From Guyparkeria hydrothermalis (GTDB taxonomy: Bacteria; Pseudomonadota; Gammaproteobacteria; Halothiobacillales; Halothiobacillaceae): a stretch of DNA of 64,000 bases. The notes beneath the pieces were generated by a model. The model was given only the letters and a program-made list of their open reading frames with translations, searched no databases and was not told where the DNA came from. Shown in pieces: positions 27,082-39,400 of this stretch (its first letter is position 1; every line of letters begins with the position of its first letter). Both the position numbers and the translations under genes were made by a program. The stretch is taken from assembly GCF_023555375.1 (NCBI RefSeq), contig NZ_JAJSEE010000007.1, positions 62,001-126,000 on the forward strand, read 5' to 3'.

Positions 27082-27170
27082 GGAGGCGCGAGCCGGAAGC
27101 TCAAAGCCTGAAGCCGGAAGAATAGCCGCTTAAAGCTTCCCGCTTCCAGCTTCCAGCTTCACGCTCGGCT
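27082..27170. repeat. Short Cys-codon-like GCTTCC/GGAAGC mosaic repeat
   Basis: This gap between uvrD and the TRAP gene is built of repeated GCTTCCAGCTTCCAGCTT units and their inverse (GGAAGCTC, GAAGCCGGAAG), which can fold together. A shorter relative lies near 23518 upstream of the gamma-carbonic-anhydrase gene. It may also serve as the uvrD terminator region. Confidence 0.5.
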
Positions 27171-29373
27171 AGGCCGGCTGGAGATTCGCATACGACAGGA
27201 TCAACCACTTCGCGCCGTGCTGGCCGAAGTTGACCTGTACCCGCGCCGAGGCGCCGGTGCCCTCGCAATCGAGGATGGTGCCCTCGCCGAACTTCGCATG
27301 ACGCACGGTCTGGCCGATCTCGAAACCGGTCTCGTTCTGCTTGTGGGTGCGCGGGCCCGGCTCGCCCTCGGGTCGCCGGGCACCGAAGGCCGCCGCTGCA
27401 CGGGTCGCCCGCGGGCGGACCTCCTCGACAAGATCCGGCGGCAGCTCGCCGAGAAAGCGCGACGGCATGGGGAAGATCTGCTTGCCGTGCAGGCGACGCG
27501 ACTCGGCGCAGGTGATGGTCAGCTGCTGTTCGGCGCGGGTGATGCCCACGTAGCAGAGCCGGCGCTCCTCCTCGAGGCGCCCGGGCTCGTCGATCGACAT
27601 CTGGTGCGGGAACAGCCCCTCCTCGACGCCGACCAGGAACACCTGCGGGAATTCCAGGCCCTTGGCCGCGTGCAGGGTCATCATCTGCACGCAGTCCTCC
27701 CAGGCCGCGCCCTGCGCCTCGCCCGCCTCGAGGCTGGCGTGGGCCAGGAAGGCCTCGATCTCGTTCATCTCCTCGTCGGTGTTGCGCTCCATGACGAAGC
27801 CGCGCCCGGCGGAGACCAGCTCGTCGAGGTTCTCGATCTTGGCCTCGCCGCGCTCGCGGTCGCGGTCCTTCTCGAACAGCGCGCGCAGGCCGCTCTTGTC
27901 GATGGTTTTCTCGATGCGCTCGCCCAGCTCGTCGTTGATCGTCTGCTGGTCGATCGCCTCGATCAGGGTCATGAACTGGCGCAGCGCACCGGCGGCACGC
28001 GGGGAGAGACGGTTCTCCGCCAGCAGGATCAGCGCGGCGTCCCACAGCGAGGCGCCCTGCTCGCGCGCCGCCTGGCGGATTTCATTGAGCGTCTTGTTGC
28101 CGATGCCGCGGGTCGGCCGGTTGACGATCCGATCGAAGGAGGTGTCGTCGTGGCGATTGGCCACGAGCTTCAGGTAGGCGAGTGCGTCGCGAATCTCGGC
28201 GCGTTCGAAGAAGCGCAGACCACCGTAGATGCGATACGGCATCCCCTCGCGGATCAACGCCTCCTCGAGCAGACGCGACTGGGCGTTCGACCGATACAGC
28301 ACCGCGCAGTCGGAACGCTGGTGGCCCTCGCGCACGGCGGTGGCGATCTGCTCGACCACGAAGTTGGCCTCGTCCTGGTCGTTGAAGGCGCGGTAGAAGC
28401 GGATCGGCGCGCCCGACTCGCCCTCGGTCCAGAGGTTCTTGCCCAATCGCCCCTGGTTCCTCGCGATGACGCTATTGGCCGCCTCGAGGATGGTGCGCGT
28501 CGAGCGGTAGTTCTGCTCGAGGCGGATCAGGTGCGTGTTGGGGAAGTCGCGCGAGAAGTGCTGGATGTGCTCGACCTTCGCGCCACGCCAGCCGTAGATC
28601 GACTGGTCGTCGTCGCCCACGGCGAAGATGCCGTTGTCCTCGCCCACCAGCAATCGTGCCCAGGCGTACTGCAGGGCGTTGGTGTCCTGGAACTCGTCGA
28701 TCAGCACCTGGCGGAAGCGACGCTGGTAGTGGGCCCGCAGGGCGTCGTTACCGCGCAGGAGCTCGGTGGCACGCAGCAGCAGCTCGGTGAAGTCGACCAA
28801 CCCGCTGCGCTCGCAGACACGCTCGTAGGCCTTGTAGATCACGATCACCTGGTCGCGGATCGGGTCGTCGCCCGGTGTCACGTGGCGGGCGCGCAGTCCC
28901 TCTTCCTTGAAGCCGTTGATCATCGAGGCGACCAATCGCGGCGGGAACCGGTTCTCGTCGAGTTCCGCCTCGCGGATCAGGCGCTTGACCAGCCGCAGCT
29001 GGTCGTCCGAATCGATGATCTGGAAGCCCTCGGGCAGCCCGGCCTCCTTGGCGTGCTGGCGCAGCAGGCGATGCGACAGGCCGTGGAAGGTGCCCACCCA
29101 CATGCCGTCGACGCCGCGCGGCCCCAGCTCCTGCCCGTCGAGCAACGAGCCCAGTCGGCCGCGCATTTCGCCGGCGGCCTTGTTGGTGAACGTCACGGCC
29201 AGCAGCGAATAGGGCGAGATGCCCTGCTCGGCGACCAGCCAGGCCATGCGATGGGTAAGCACGCGCGTCTTGCCCGAGCCCGCGCCGGCGAGCACCAGGG
29301 TGGCCAACGAGGGGCTAGTGACCGCCTCGCGCTGGGCGGCGTTGAGTGGGTCGAGAATCGGATCTTGAGACAT
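27169..29373 (-). CDS. uvrD: DNA helicase II
   Basis: 734 residues, the usual length. Superfamily 1A helicase motifs are complete: Q-motif LNAAQREAV, Walker A AGAGSGKT, DEFQDTN, GDDDQSIYGWRGA, QNYRST, and LHAAKGLEFPQVFLVG. The C-terminal TVRHAKFGEGTILDCEG segment is the UvrD tudor-like tail that contacts RNA polymerase, which separates it from Rep. It unwinds DNA 3' to 5' in nucleotide excision and mismatch repair. Confidence 0.97.
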   Translation of the reverse strand: MSQDPILDPLNAAQREAVTSPSLATLVLAGAGSGKTRVLTHRMAWLVAEQGISPYSLLAVTFTNKAAGEMRGRLGSLLDGQELGPRGVDGMWVGTFHGLSHRLLRQHAKEAGLPEGFQIIDSDDQLRLVKRLIREAELDENRFPPRLVASMINGFKEEGLRARHVTPGDDPIRDQVIVIYKAYERVCERSGLVDFTELLLRATELLRGNDALRAHYQRRFRQVLIDEFQDTNALQYAWARLLVGEDNGIFAVGDDDQSIYGWRGAKVEHIQHFSRDFPNTHLIRLEQNYRSTRTILEAANSVIARNQGRLGKNLWTEGESGAPIRFYRAFNDQDEANFVVEQIATAVREGHQRSDCAVLYRSNAQSRLLEEALIREGMPYRIYGGLRFFERAEIRDALAYLKLVANRHDDTSFDRIVNRPTRGIGNKTLNEIRQAAREQGASLWDAALILLAENRLSPRAAGALRQFMTLIEAIDQQTINDELGERIEKTIDKSGLRALFEKDRDRERGEAKIENLDELVSAGRGFVMERNTDEEMNEIEAFLAHASLEAGEAQGAAWEDCVQMMTLHAAKGLEFPQVFLVGVEEGLFPHQMSIDEPGRLEEERRLCYVGITRAEQQLTITCAESRRLHGKQIFPMPSRFLGELPPDLVEEVRPRATRAAAAFGARRPEGEPGPRTHKQNETGFEIGQTVRHAKFGEGTILDCEGTGASARVQVNFGQHGAKWLILSYANLQPA

Positions 29374-29448
29374 GGGCGCATTGTACCGGAACCGACCCGC
29401 AAACCGACCGCCCGAACGGGCGGTTCGGGCAGCCAGCCAGCATCGATC

Positions 29449-30753
29449 CTACGGCCCGGTATCGCCGCAGAAATACCGCTCGGTGCCCAGCCCGTCCATC
29501 GCCATGGCGATGCGCTCGATCCCCTGCCGGTAGGCGGCCGAGCGCAGGGATTCGTCCTCGGCGATCGCCCGCTCGAACACCAGATCGGCCTGCTCGCCCA
29601 GCCGCTCGGCCAGGCGTCGTTCGATCTCGTCCTCGCTCCAGTAGTCGCCCATGCGGTTCTGCACCCACTCGAGGTGACTGACGATCACCCCGCCGCTGTT
29701 GGCGAGCACGTCGGGGATGACGGTCACGTCCCGCTCGGCCAGCTTGCGGTCGGCGGCGTTGTTGATCGGGCCGTTGGCGATCTCGAGGATGGTCGGTGCA
29801 CGAATCGCATCGACGTTCTTCTCGGTGATGGCGTTCTCCAGCGCCGCCAGCACCAGCACGTCGACGTCGAGGGCCAGCAGTTCCTCGTTGGTGAGCTTGT
29901 CGACCTCCACCTCCGAGCACACCGTTTCCTCACAGTAGACCTGCCCCGAAAGCTCGGAGGACTCGTGCTTGCGCTCCCAGATCGGCAGCGGGTCGAGCCC
30001 CTCCTCGCGGTAGATCGCGCCGCGCGAATCGGCGATCGCGACCACCCGGTAGCCGGCATCGTGCGCCAGCCGCGCGAAGTGGAAACCGGCGTTACCGAAG
30101 CCCTGCACCGCGATGCGCGGACGCTGGTCGGCCCGGCCGCGGCGGCGCTCCCAGATATTGAGCACCTGCAATGCGCCGCGACCGGTGGCCGCCGTGCGAC
30201 CGAGCGAACCGCCATGGCCCGGCGGCTTGCCGGTGATCACGCCGCGCTGGTGGCGGCCGGCGGCCTGACGGTACTCGTCGGCCATCCATCCCATGATGGT
30301 CTCGTTGGTGTTGACGTCCGGCGCGGGGATGTCGCGGTCGGGACCGATCACGTCGAGCAGGGCGCGGATGTAGCCGCGCGACAGGCGTTCGAGCTCGAGG
30401 CGCGAGAGCTGCTTGGGATCGACGCAGATACCGCCCTTGGCACCGCCAAACGGCAGGTCGACCACGGCGCACTTCACCGCCATCCAGAAACTCAGCGCGG
30501 CGACCTCGTCGCCGGTGACGTTGGGGTGGAAGCGGATGCCGCCCTTGCCCGGCCCGCGGGTGTTGTCGTAGAGCGAACGCCAGCCGGTGAACACCTTGAG
30601 CGAACCGTCGTCCATGCGCAGCGGAATCTCCACCTCGACCACCCGGTTGGGTTGCGACAGCCGCCGCCGGGCGTCCTCCGAGATGCGCTCGTCGTCCATC
30701 AGGGGCTTGAGATGCACCAGCGCATCGGCCAGCAGTCCACCGTTTTTCGTCAT
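29449..30753 (-). CDS. Glu/Leu/Phe/Val dehydrogenase family, probable glutamate dehydrogenase
   Basis: 434 residues, right for hexameric glutamate dehydrogenases. [15 protein letters not shown] and [10 protein letters not shown] hold the substrate-binding lysines, [14 protein letters not shown] the catalytic Asp region, and AVQGFGNAG the dinucleotide-binding loop. It interconverts glutamate and 2-oxoglutarate plus ammonia. Cofactor choice (NAD or NADP) was not deduced. Two ATGs lie six bases apart; the second (30753) was chosen because GGAGG sits seven bases before it. Confidence 0.92.
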   Translation of the reverse strand: MTKNGGLLADALVHLKPLMDDERISEDARRRLSQPNRVVEVEIPLRMDDGSLKVFTGWRSLYDNTRGPGKGGIRFHPNVTGDEVAALSFWMAVKCAVVDLPFGGAKGGICVDPKQLSRLELERLSRGYIRALLDVIGPDRDIPAPDVNTNETIMGWMADEYRQAAGRHQRGVITGKPPGHGGSLGRTAATGRGALQVLNIWERRRGRADQRPRIAVQGFGNAGFHFARLAHDAGYRVVAIADSRGAIYREEGLDPLPIWERKHESSELSGQVYCEETVCSEVEVDKLTNEELLALDVDVLVLAALENAITEKNVDAIRAPTILEIANGPINNAADRKLAERDVTVIPDVLANSGGVIVSHLEWVQNRMGDYWSEDEIERRLAERLGEQADLVFERAIAEDESLRSAAYRQGIERIAMAMDGLGTERYFCGDTGP

Positions 30754-30847
30754 CGTCATTCCTCCATCGTCACGCGACCCCTGCCCGCCAGCGGTCACCG
30801 AGGGGCCATCGCCCTGAGCGTAGCAGCGCGTGAACGAGCCGACCGAC

Positions 30848-33742
30848 TCAATCCGACAGGAGACGGGCAAAGCCCGCGGGTGGCAATGGCGGGCTGAAGA
30901 GGTAGCCCTGGTAGGTGTCGCAGCCGTTGGCGCGCAGGAAGGCCAGTTGCGCCTCGGTCTCGACCCCCTCGGCGATCACCGACAGCCGCAGGGCGTGGCC
31001 CATGGCGAGGATGGCACCGGCGATCTCGCGGTCATCGTTGTTCTCGGCGAGATCGTCGACGAAACGCTTGTCGATCTTGAGTACGTCGATGGGGAACTGG
31101 CGCAGGTAGGCGAGCAACGAATACCCGGTGCCGAAATCGTCGATGGCCAGGTGTAGGCCCAGGCGACGCAGGGCACGCAGCACCCGCACGGACCGCTCCT
31201 GCTGGTGCATCAGCGCGCTTTCGGTCAACTCCAGTTCCAGCCGGTCGGGCGGGTAGCCGGTCTCGTCGAGCACCGCCCGGACACGCTCGACCAGCGACTC
31301 GTCGTGCAGCTGGCGCGCCGAGAGGTTCACCGCCAGCCGTGGGACGGCCAGGCCGGCATCGCGCCATTCGCGACCCTGTCGACAGGCCTCGCGCAGAACC
31401 CAGTCGCCCAACAGGCCGATCATGCCGGTCTGTTCGGCCACCGGGATGAAGGCATCCGGCGGCACCAGGCCCCGCTCGCCGTCCCGCCAGCGCACCAGCG
31501 CCTCGGCGCCGATGATCCGCCCGCTGGCGATCTCGACCTGGGGCTGGTAGTGAAGCTCGAGCTCGCCCGCCTCGATCGCCCGGCGCAGGCGGGTTTCCAT
31601 CTCGATGCGGTGTCGCGCGCTGGCCGTCAGGCTGTCGTCGAAGAAGCGGAAACCGCCGCGCCCCTCGGCCTTGGCCCGGTAGACGGCGGCATCCGCCTGC
31701 TGCAGGAGGGCTTCGGGGCTGCGACCGAAATCCGGGTAGCAGGTAATGCCGATGCTCGCGCCTAGGCGCACCTCGGTGCCGTTGTCCAGCCGCCAGGGCC
31801 GACTGAGCACCTCGATGACGGTCTCGGCCAGGCCGGCCAGGTCGGTTCGGCCCAGGTTCTCGGCCAGCACGGCGAACTCGTCGCCGCCCAGGCGGGCGAG
31901 ACAGCGACCCTCCAGCAGGGATTCGAGACGTTGTGCCGCCTGGCGCAACAGGGTGTCGCCCACGTGATGCCCGTAGCTGTCGTTGACGTCCCGGAACCGG
32001 TCGAGGTCGATCAGCAGCAGCCCCAACGCGGCCACGTCCGCCGAGGCGACGCGCTCGTGCAGGTGGGAAAGCAACAGCGCGCGGTTGGGCAGATCGGTGA
32101 GCGCATCGTGGCGGGCGAGGAAATCCAGACGCGCCTCGGTGGCCCGCAGGCGCGACATGTCGGTGAACAGGTGGACCACGTGGTCGTCCTCGCCGACCGG
32201 CCCGACCACCCGGCTGATCGCGCGCAGCTCGGGGAAGATCTCGCCGTTCTTGCGCCGGCTGGTCAACTCCCCCTGCCAGTGCCCGCTCGTCGCCAGCGCC
32301 GTTCGAATCGTCGACCAGGGACTGGTGACGTGCTCGGCGTCCAGCAGGGTGACCGGTTGCCCCAGCACCTCGTCCTCCGTGTAGCCGGTCAGCGACTGGA
32401 ACGCCCGGTTGACCATCACGATCCGCTCGTCGGCATCGGTGATGATCACGCCCTCGAGCGTGTTTTCCAGCACCGCGGCCGCCTCGCGCTGGCGTCGCTC
32501 GCCCTCGCGCTGCTCGGTGATGTCGGTGACCACCCCCTCGATCCGCTCGACCTGACCGTGCTCGTCTCGGAAGACGTGGGTCAGATCACCGACCCAGCGC
32601 GATGTGCCATCGGCGTGCAGGATGCGGTACTCCTGGCGGTAGGCCGTCGCCCCGGCGGCGAGCCGCTCCTCGACCTCCGCGCCGATCCGAGCGAGATCAT
32701 CCGGGTGGACGATGTCGGCGAAGTGGCGGCGGCCCTCGAGGAAGTCCTCGGCCGTGTAGCCCCACCGCGAGACGTTGCCGGAGACGAACGCCACCGGCCA
32801 GCCCGGCGCCAGCCGCCAGCGAAACAGCACCACGGGGCTCGCCTCGATCACCTCGTAGGCCGTCTCCAGTTCCCGCCGGGTCTCGGCCAGGCGGCGACCC
32901 CGATTGACCACCGTGCGACGGAGCCAGAACGCCACGCCCAGGGCGAGGAACAGCAACGCCCCGCCAACACCCACCAGCCACGCCACCCAGCCGGGCACCA
33001 GCACCCGTGGGCGCTCGCCCAGCCAGCGTTCGAGGATGTCGAAGTACACGGAATCGCCGTCGGCCTGCCAACTGGACAGATGCCGGTCGATCGCCGCCAG
33101 CAACTCGGGGTTGCGCCCCTCCCCGGTCGCGAAGAACAGCCGTGCCGGCTCCATGACCACCGGCGTGCGCTCGAGGGCGTACTCGTCGTGGTAGCGACTG
33201 CCGAACAGATGGTTGACCACCGCCACGTCGGCGCGTCCATCGGCGACCGCCGCGAAGGCCGCGTGGAAGTCCTCGACCACGAGCGGCTCGAAGTCGACAC
33301 CGAACTCGTCGAGCAACACCTCGATCCGCGACTGCTGGATCGAGCCTTCCAGCAGCGCGATGCGCCGGTTGTCCAGATCGAGGATCGAGCGGACCTGCAG
33401 ATCCGGGCGACGATAGACCTGTGACCAACTGTGCAGTGCCGGCAGGGCATGAAAGTCGAGCCGGGCCTCGCGCGCCTCGCTGATCGCCACGTCCGGCATC
33501 AGGTCGATCTGCCCCTGGGCCACGCGATCGAGGCAATCGCCCCAGGCACAGTCCTCGAAGGAGAGCGTCCAGCCCTCCGCCACGGCAATCCGCTCGATCA
33601 AGTCGACGAATATGCCGGCCGGCTGCCCCGCCTCGTCACGAAACACCTTGGGGTCGTTTTCGTAGAGGCCGACCGTCACCTCACGGGCCGACACCGCGGT
33701 GGCCAGCAAGCTCAGCGCCAGTGCCCAGGCCAGTCTCCGCAT
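30848..33742 (-). CDS. Periplasmic-sensor PAS-GGDEF-EAL protein
   Basis: 964 residues. A signal-like N-terminus ([18 protein letters not shown]) is followed by a bacterial solute-binding type-3 domain (about 23-240: [19 protein letters not shown], a [13 protein letters not shown] segment), a membrane helix (about 245-270), two PAS domains, GGDEF (about 545-705, motif LGGDEF near 616) and EAL (motif EALVRW near 742). There is no RxxD I-site (LEGR at that place). The EAL domain has [13 protein letters not shown] and LKIDKRF. It probably senses an amino-acid-like ligand and turns over cyclic di-GMP. The ATG at 33742 was chosen because it opens the signal peptide; GGAGG lies rather far upstream. 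Confidence 0.93.
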   Translation of the reverse strand: MRRLAWALALSLLATAVSAREVTVGLYENDPKVFRDEAGQPAGIFVDLIERIAVAEGWTLSFEDCAWGDCLDRVAQGQIDLMPDVAISEAREARLDFHALPALHSWSQVYRRPDLQVRSILDLDNRRIALLEGSIQQSRIEVLLDEFGVDFEPLVVEDFHAAFAAVADGRADVAVVNHLFGSRYHDEYALERTPVVMEPARLFFATGEGRNPELLAAIDRHLSSWQADGDSVYFDILERWLGERPRVLVPGWVAWLVGVGGALLFLALGVAFWLRRTVVNRGRRLAETRRELETAYEVIEASPVVLFRWRLAPGWPVAFVSGNVSRWGYTAEDFLEGRRHFADIVHPDDLARIGAEVEERLAAGATAYRQEYRILHADGTSRWVGDLTHVFRDEHGQVERIEGVVTDITEQREGERRQREAAAVLENTLEGVIITDADERIVMVNRAFQSLTGYTEDEVLGQPVTLLDAEHVTSPWSTIRTALATSGHWQGELTSRRKNGEIFPELRAISRVVGPVGEDDHVVHLFTDMSRLRATEARLDFLARHDALTDLPNRALLLSHLHERVASADVAALGLLLIDLDRFRDVNDSYGHHVGDTLLRQAAQRLESLLEGRCLARLGGDEFAVLAENLGRTDLAGLAETVIEVLSRPWRLDNGTEVRLGASIGITCYPDFGRSPEALLQQADAAVYRAKAEGRGGFRFFDDSLTASARHRIEMETRLRRAIEAGELELHYQPQVEIASGRIIGAEALVRWRDGERGLVPPDAFIPVAEQTGMIGLLGDWVLREACRQGREWRDAGLAVPRLAVNLSARQLHDESLVERVRAVLDETGYPPDRLELELTESALMHQQERSVRVLRALRRLGLHLAIDDFGTGYSLLAYLRQFPIDVLKIDKRFVDDLAENNDDREIAGAILAMGHALRLSVIAEGVETEAQLAFLRANGCDTYQGYLFSPPLPPAGFARLLSD

Positions 33743-33882
33743 GGCCCGGCCTAAGCCTCCGTAAAACAGTCGGTTAATTCCATAACCGGATAATGGCATG
33801 TTCTCCGCCACTTCGGAACGCCTATAGCGACGCCCCGACGTGCCTGGCCCAGGGCGCGCTCGCTCATCGGCGGCAAGGATCA

Positions 33883-33923
33883 ATAAAAACAAAAAGGGCC
33901 AACCATCGCTGGCTGGCCCTTTC
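33883..33923 (-). terminator. Rho-independent terminator of ssrA
   Basis: On the minus strand AAAGGGCCAGCCA...TGGTTGGCCCTTT folds into a hairpin followed by a T-rich run, ten bases after the CCA end of the tmRNA. Confidence 0.88.
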
Positions 33924-33932
33924 GGCAGGAAT

Positions 33933-34294
<362 letters not shown>

Positions 34295-34569
34295 AGGATG
34301 TCTTGCTGGAAACTGGGGCCCCGATTGGCGTTTTCAAGGGCCCACCCGGTCGCAACCGAGCATTCGTGCTTCAAGCTTACCGAAGTTAGAGGAAGGGATA
34401 GTGGAAAAGTTCCCTACCCCGCACACCTCCCGCTCCGGGACTCTGGAGTGTAGGTCATATGCATGGCGGCGCCAAGCGAATACCCTCTTGGCGCGATCAC
34501 ATGGTGATAAAGTGTCTCCTGTCCGCTTTCGCAGGTCTGATGACCAGACCGACTCGCAGGAATCCAGCC

Positions 34570-35787
34570 ATGTGCGCTGACGTAGATCTCCCCTCCATTC
34601 TGCTCGCTGCACAGCCCATCTACGATGGCGCCGATAACCTGCGCGGCGTCGAGTTGCTGTACCGCGACAACCTGCAACGCACGGTCGAACAAATCGGAGA
34701 CGAGCGCGCCACCAGCCAGCTGATCGTCAATCTCTGCGCCGGGATCACCGAGCAGATCGACCATTACCAGGGACCCGCGTTCATCAACGTCTGCCGCGAC
34801 TTCCTCATGTCGCGGGCATTCCTGCCGCTGGAACCCGACAGCGTGGTGATCGAGCTAGTCGAACGCATCAAGCCGACCCCGGAACTGATCGAGGCCGTCG
34901 CCGAATGGCACGCCCAGGGGTTTCGCTTCGCACTCGACGACTTCGAGTTCCATGCGGACTGGGAACCGCTGCTGCAGTACGCCTCGGTGATCAAGGTCGA
35001 CGTGCTCGACCGCGACGTCGACGAAATACTGGCTCAGAAGGAGCGCCTGGGGAATCTGGACTGCCAGTGGCTGGCCGAGCGGGTGGAGGACGAGTCGACC
35101 CGCAACCGGTTCCGGGACGCGGGCTTCACCCTCTTCCAGGGGTATTTCCTAGCGCGCCCCCGCGAGGTCCTTGGCACCCAACTGAACCCGTCGGCCCTGC
35201 ACATGGTCCGCGTCATCAACACCCTCTTTTCCAGGGAGCCGCAATGGGCCGAGATCGCCGAGGCCATCGCCCATGACCCCGGCCTCGCAATCAGCCTGAT
35301 CCGGATCGCCAACAGCCCCCTGTATCGCTCTCGGCAAGAGATCACCTCGCTCGAGGGCGTGGTGCGGCATCTCGGCCTCAACCATTTGCGCCGGTGGGCC
35401 GCGTTGATCACGTCATTGAATGCCAGTTCGCCGGAGGCCGCGCGGCTCATACTGTGGCGGGCCCAATTCTGCCAGGAGCTGGCCGAGCACTCGCGCCGAG
35501 GGGAGGTGAAGCCCGAGCAGGCATTCCTGGTGGGGTTGCTCTCGGGGGCCGACATCCTGCTGAACGTCTCCCTGGAGCGATTGCTCGATGAACTCGAACT
35601 GGGCGAGAGCAGCCGCGCGGCGATTCTCCATCGCCGCGGCGCAGCGGGTGCCATGCTCGCCCGGGCACTGCACGTCGAGCAGACCGTGGCCCTCAAGCGG
35701 GACCTCCATCAACTGCACCCGCGCATTCTCACGCGATACCGCCAGATCGGCGACCGTGTGCAGATGCTGATCAACCAGGCCAGCTGA
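34570..35787 (+). CDS. Degenerate EAL-HDOD signalling protein (YuxH type)
   Basis: 405 residues. The first half is an EAL-fold domain with a broken motif (VELLYRDN for EALxR) and DDFEFHADW for the usual DDFGTG, so it should not hydrolyse cyclic di-GMP. The second half is an HDOD domain (LNPSALHMVRVINTL ... IAHDPGLAISLIRIANSPLY, then LGLNHLRRWA). Proteins of this architecture act as adaptors in motility and surface signalling; the partner is unknown. The ATG at 34570 has AGGAA eight bases before it. Confidence 0.88.
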   Translation: MCADVDLPSILLAAQPIYDGADNLRGVELLYRDNLQRTVEQIGDERATSQLIVNLCAGITEQIDHYQGPAFINVCRDFLMSRAFLPLEPDSVVIELVERIKPTPELIEAVAEWHAQGFRFALDDFEFHADWEPLLQYASVIKVDVLDRDVDEILAQKERLGNLDCQWLAERVEDESTRNRFRDAGFTLFQGYFLARPREVLGTQLNPSALHMVRVINTLFSREPQWAEIAEAIAHDPGLAISLIRIANSPLYRSRQEITSLEGVVRHLGLNHLRRWAALITSLNASSPEAARLILWRAQFCQELAEHSRRGEVKPEQAFLVGLLSGADILLNVSLERLLDELELGESSRAAILHRRGAAGAMLARALHVEQTVALKRDLHQLHPRILTRYRQIGDRVQMLINQAS

Positions 35788-35843
35788 GCCAGCCAGGCGC
35801 TGCCCAGGAGGGCACCGCCACGAGAAGGAAGGGACATCTGCTC

Positions 35844-36080
35844 ATGGGCATGAAGACCATCGGGGCCGAATTCCAGATCACCAAAGAAAAGGTGCGTGGC
35901 CTTCGGCTGAGGACAGTCGAAGGCCTCGACGCCCACTCCGACCTCACGCTCACCGTCATGCACAACGTACTGAAAAAGCGGCGCGACGGCTCGTCACTGA
36001 CCGAGAAGGACCAAGGTCATCGTGCTTCACACCTCGGGCCGTCTCACGCCGACGCGACAGTTCCCCGCGCCGCACGCTAG
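35844..36080 (+). CDS. Short ORF with sigma-factor region-4-like segment, possible remnant
   Basis: 78 residues. The segment IGAEFQITKEKVRGLRLRT resembles the HTH of sigma-70 region 4.2 (IG.EF.VTRERVRQIE...), followed by EGL where sigma factors have a leucine-rich end. The last 30 residues match nothing. It could be the broken end of an rpoD/rpoS-like gene or a small DNA-binding protein. A GGAAGGG sits about 12 bases before the ATG. Only a weak call. Confidence 0.3.
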   Translation: MGMKTIGAEFQITKEKVRGLRLRTVEGLDAHSDLTLTVMHNVLKKRRDGSSLTEKDQGHRASHLGPSHADATVPRAAR

Positions 36081-36477
36081 CGTTAAATGCCTCACCGGGT
36101 TCCCGCCATGAACACCCTGGCCACCCCGGCGAGGGCTCTTATCCCCTTCTAGGTGTCATGCAAACGACTGACTTCCGTTTCCGCTAGCGAGCAAGAGGTT
36201 CCCAGCTGCACCCCCAATCTCGCAGGCTGATCCGAGCCGAATACGCCTGAATAACGCACTCGATCGCTAACTATGCGAGCCTATTGCCTGATCGCTCAGG
36301 CTATCTCGCACCAAGGATTCCAGGAGCGGACACAGCCAACTCAACGCGAGACGAATTCCCAGGCCGGAATGTCTCGTTCTTGATTACGCTTTAGGCGTCT
36401 CGAAACCGAGCGGAGCATATGAGAATCACAGGCTACGAAACACTTACCAGCACCGCACCGCGAGATTTGATTCGGGG
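36081..36477. other. Gene-free stretch upstream of a GGDEF-EAL gene
   Basis: About 400 bases with a base composition less GC-rich than the surroundings. No open frame, RNA gene or terminator was convincing. It probably carries the promoter of the following membrane GGDEF-EAL gene, but no clear -35/-10 pair was identified. Confidence 0.5.
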
Positions 36478-39400
36478 ATGATTCGCGTGCGCCGTTTCGG
36501 CAAACAATCTCGCCCGTTCGAATCGGAGGCCCGCCTTTCCGCCCAGCTGATTATCTGGTCGGCGGGACTCGTAATGCTGCTAGGGTGCACGGTGCTGATC
36601 GGTTGGGGCGTCGGGTCACCCGCCCTGACCAGCATCCTGCCGACCTGGAAACCGATGGTCCCCGGGACAGCCATTGGGCTTGTGCTGGCCGCCTCGCTAC
36701 TGCTCCTGTCGAGTGACAGTGCGCACCCCTCCTCTACGGTTAATCATCAAATCTCGACGGCCGCGGCCTCCCTCCTCCTGATCTTGCTGGCCGGCCGGCT
36801 CATCGCACCGGACTGGATAGCAGCTACCGGCCCAGCGCTTGCGGCTGGCTGGCTGGCGCTCTACGACACCCACTCCGGCCAAATGTCGTGGATAACCACT
36901 GCCGGCCTCGGGCTCTTCCTTGTCGGCATACTCGGCCTGTCACTGTCGGGCAGACGGCTTGCCGTGGTGGCAAGCGCGACGTCAATGGCTCTCTTGCTTG
37001 CCGGCATCCTAAGCTTAGTGGCCTACGCGATCCGCGCCCCGCTCCTGTTCGAGGGCGCATGGCTGGCCAGCGGCCTGATCTGGTTCAGTGCGCCGACCGC
37101 GGTGGCATTCACCCTACTAGGCATGGGCCTGTGGGCCGCTGCCCACGCCGCACGCCCGGCCAAGGCTCGCCTGGTCGTCGAGGCAAAACAACAGGCGCGA
37201 CGGATCTACGCGACCACCGCCGTGATCGTGGCTCTGTCGTCGTTGCTGGTCGGCGTGATGGGCCTCAACCACCTGCAATCCACTACGCTCCACCAGGCCG
37301 AGTCGTCGATGCAGCAGACCCTCGAGGCCAAACGATCTCACCTCGACACCCTGCTCAACAAGGCGCTGGATCAGGCGGAACTGGTCGCATCGAGTCGCCG
37401 CATCGAGGCGATGTTCGACGCAAATCGCAACACCTTCTCGCGAGCGCACACCGAACGACTCGAGGCCAATCTGGCCCGCTTGGGCATCGACGCGGCCGTG
37501 ATCGAGCATAACGGCCAGCAACGCCGCGTATTCGGATCGCTGCCGCCCGACTGGGTGGCTCGGTTTCCACTTCAGCTGGACCGGCCGGCCTCCCTGATCT
37601 GGGACGGCAGCTACGCTCTGGAGACCCGAATTTCACTGCAACAGTTCGACGTCGACGAGGATGCCGGCGGTGAGCTGGTGTTGCTCCACGCCATCCCAGC
37701 AATCGAGCGCTTGGTTGAAGAGGCCAACGACTGGGGACGTACCGGGACGCTGCCAATGTGTCTGCGTCTGGATGCTCGCTTGCTCAACTGTTTTCCGCAA
37801 CGTGAGCAAGATGGCATGTACGTCATTAGCGACCAGATCAATGGCGAGCCGATTCCGATGAGCCGCGCACTGGCCGGGGCAACCGACGTCGAGATTCTCA
37901 CCGATTATCGCAACCGGACGGTCTTGTCCGCTTACGGCCCGGTGGGCACTACGGGGCTTGGTCTGGTATTGAAGATGGACCTGGCCGAGATACTCGCCCC
38001 GGTTCGTAACGAACTGGTCACGCTAGCCGCTTTTCTTTCAGGTCTGATCGCGCTGGCCATCCTGCTCGTCCGATTGAGAGTTCGCCCACTGGTACGGGCA
38101 CTGGTGTCCAGCCATGGGCGCGAAGTACGCGCGCATCGGCGCTTTGAGGCGGCGATGGAGTCGAGCCCGGACATCTTCGTCATCTACGAGGCGATACGGG
38201 ATGCCAGCGGCGCGATCCGCGACTATCGCGCGGTGTACGCCAACCGCAACGCCAAGCAGATACTCGACCGCCACCGGGACGACCCCTCGCCTCACCCCTG
38301 CGCCGAACTGGTACCAGGAGACCCGGCACTGGTCGGCAGCTACCGGCGCGTCCAGGAAGCACGCGTGCCTCGCACCGACGAATGCAGCTGGACTGACGCC
38401 CAGGGGAACGCCCACTGGTTCCAGCGCCAGGTGGTCCCGATGGCCACCGGGGTGGCCACAACTTTCCGGGACGTTAGCGAAGAACGCCGGCTAACCCATC
38501 GACTGCAGGAGTCCAACGAGCAACAGCGCGCCATCGTGGAAAGCGCCGGGTACGCCATTGTTTCCACCGATCTCGACGGCGTCATACGGACATTTAACCG
38601 GACGGCAGAACGCATGCTCTGGCACACAGCGGACGAGCTGGTCGGCAACACGCGACTTGACGTACTGCACGATCCGGCGGAACTGCGCGATCGGGCCAAC
38701 CAGCTCTCGCTCGAGCTGGATGCCTCGATCCCTCCGGGCACCGATGCCCTGGTAGCCAAGGCGCTGGCCCTCGGGCGCGACGAACACGAGTGGACGCTCA
38801 TCCGGCGTGACGGCTCACGGTTCCCGGCGCGGGTCGCAATAACAGCGCTTCTCGATGATCTCGGGCGCCCGCGCGGCTATCTGGCCGTGGCCAGCGACAT
38901 CACGGAACAGAAGCGGGCCGACGAATACATCCGGCACATCGCGCTTCACGACGTGCTCACCGGCCTACCTAACCGGGCCTTGCTCAATGACCGTCTGGGC
39001 GTAGCGATCGAGCAAGCCCACCGGAACGGCACCCCGTTCGCCCTCGCGATGATGGACATCGACCGCTTCAAGCAGATCAACGACACGATGGGCCACCACA
39101 TCGGCGACCGGATCATCCAGGGGTTTGCCGAACGCATCGGTACCTGCCTGCGCCAGACGGACACGCTTGCGCGCATGGGTGGGGACGAATTCGTCCTGTT
39201 GCTCGACGACACCGACCAGCCCGGCGCCGAACGGGTCTGTCAGCGAATCAAGGAGTCGTTGACCCATCCCATCGAGACCGAGTTGCGCGGCATCTACGTC
39301 ACCTCCAGTGTCGGCATCAGCCTGTGCCCGCGCGACGGCGACGACCCACACGAACTGTTGCGTTGTGCAGACGTAGCGCTCTACTGGGTCAAGGAGCACG

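Noticed and set aside
27217-30897. A 1226-codon plus-strand frame
   Set aside because: It runs antisense through uvrD and the glutamate dehydrogenase, both of which have complete family motifs. High GC explains the lack of stops.
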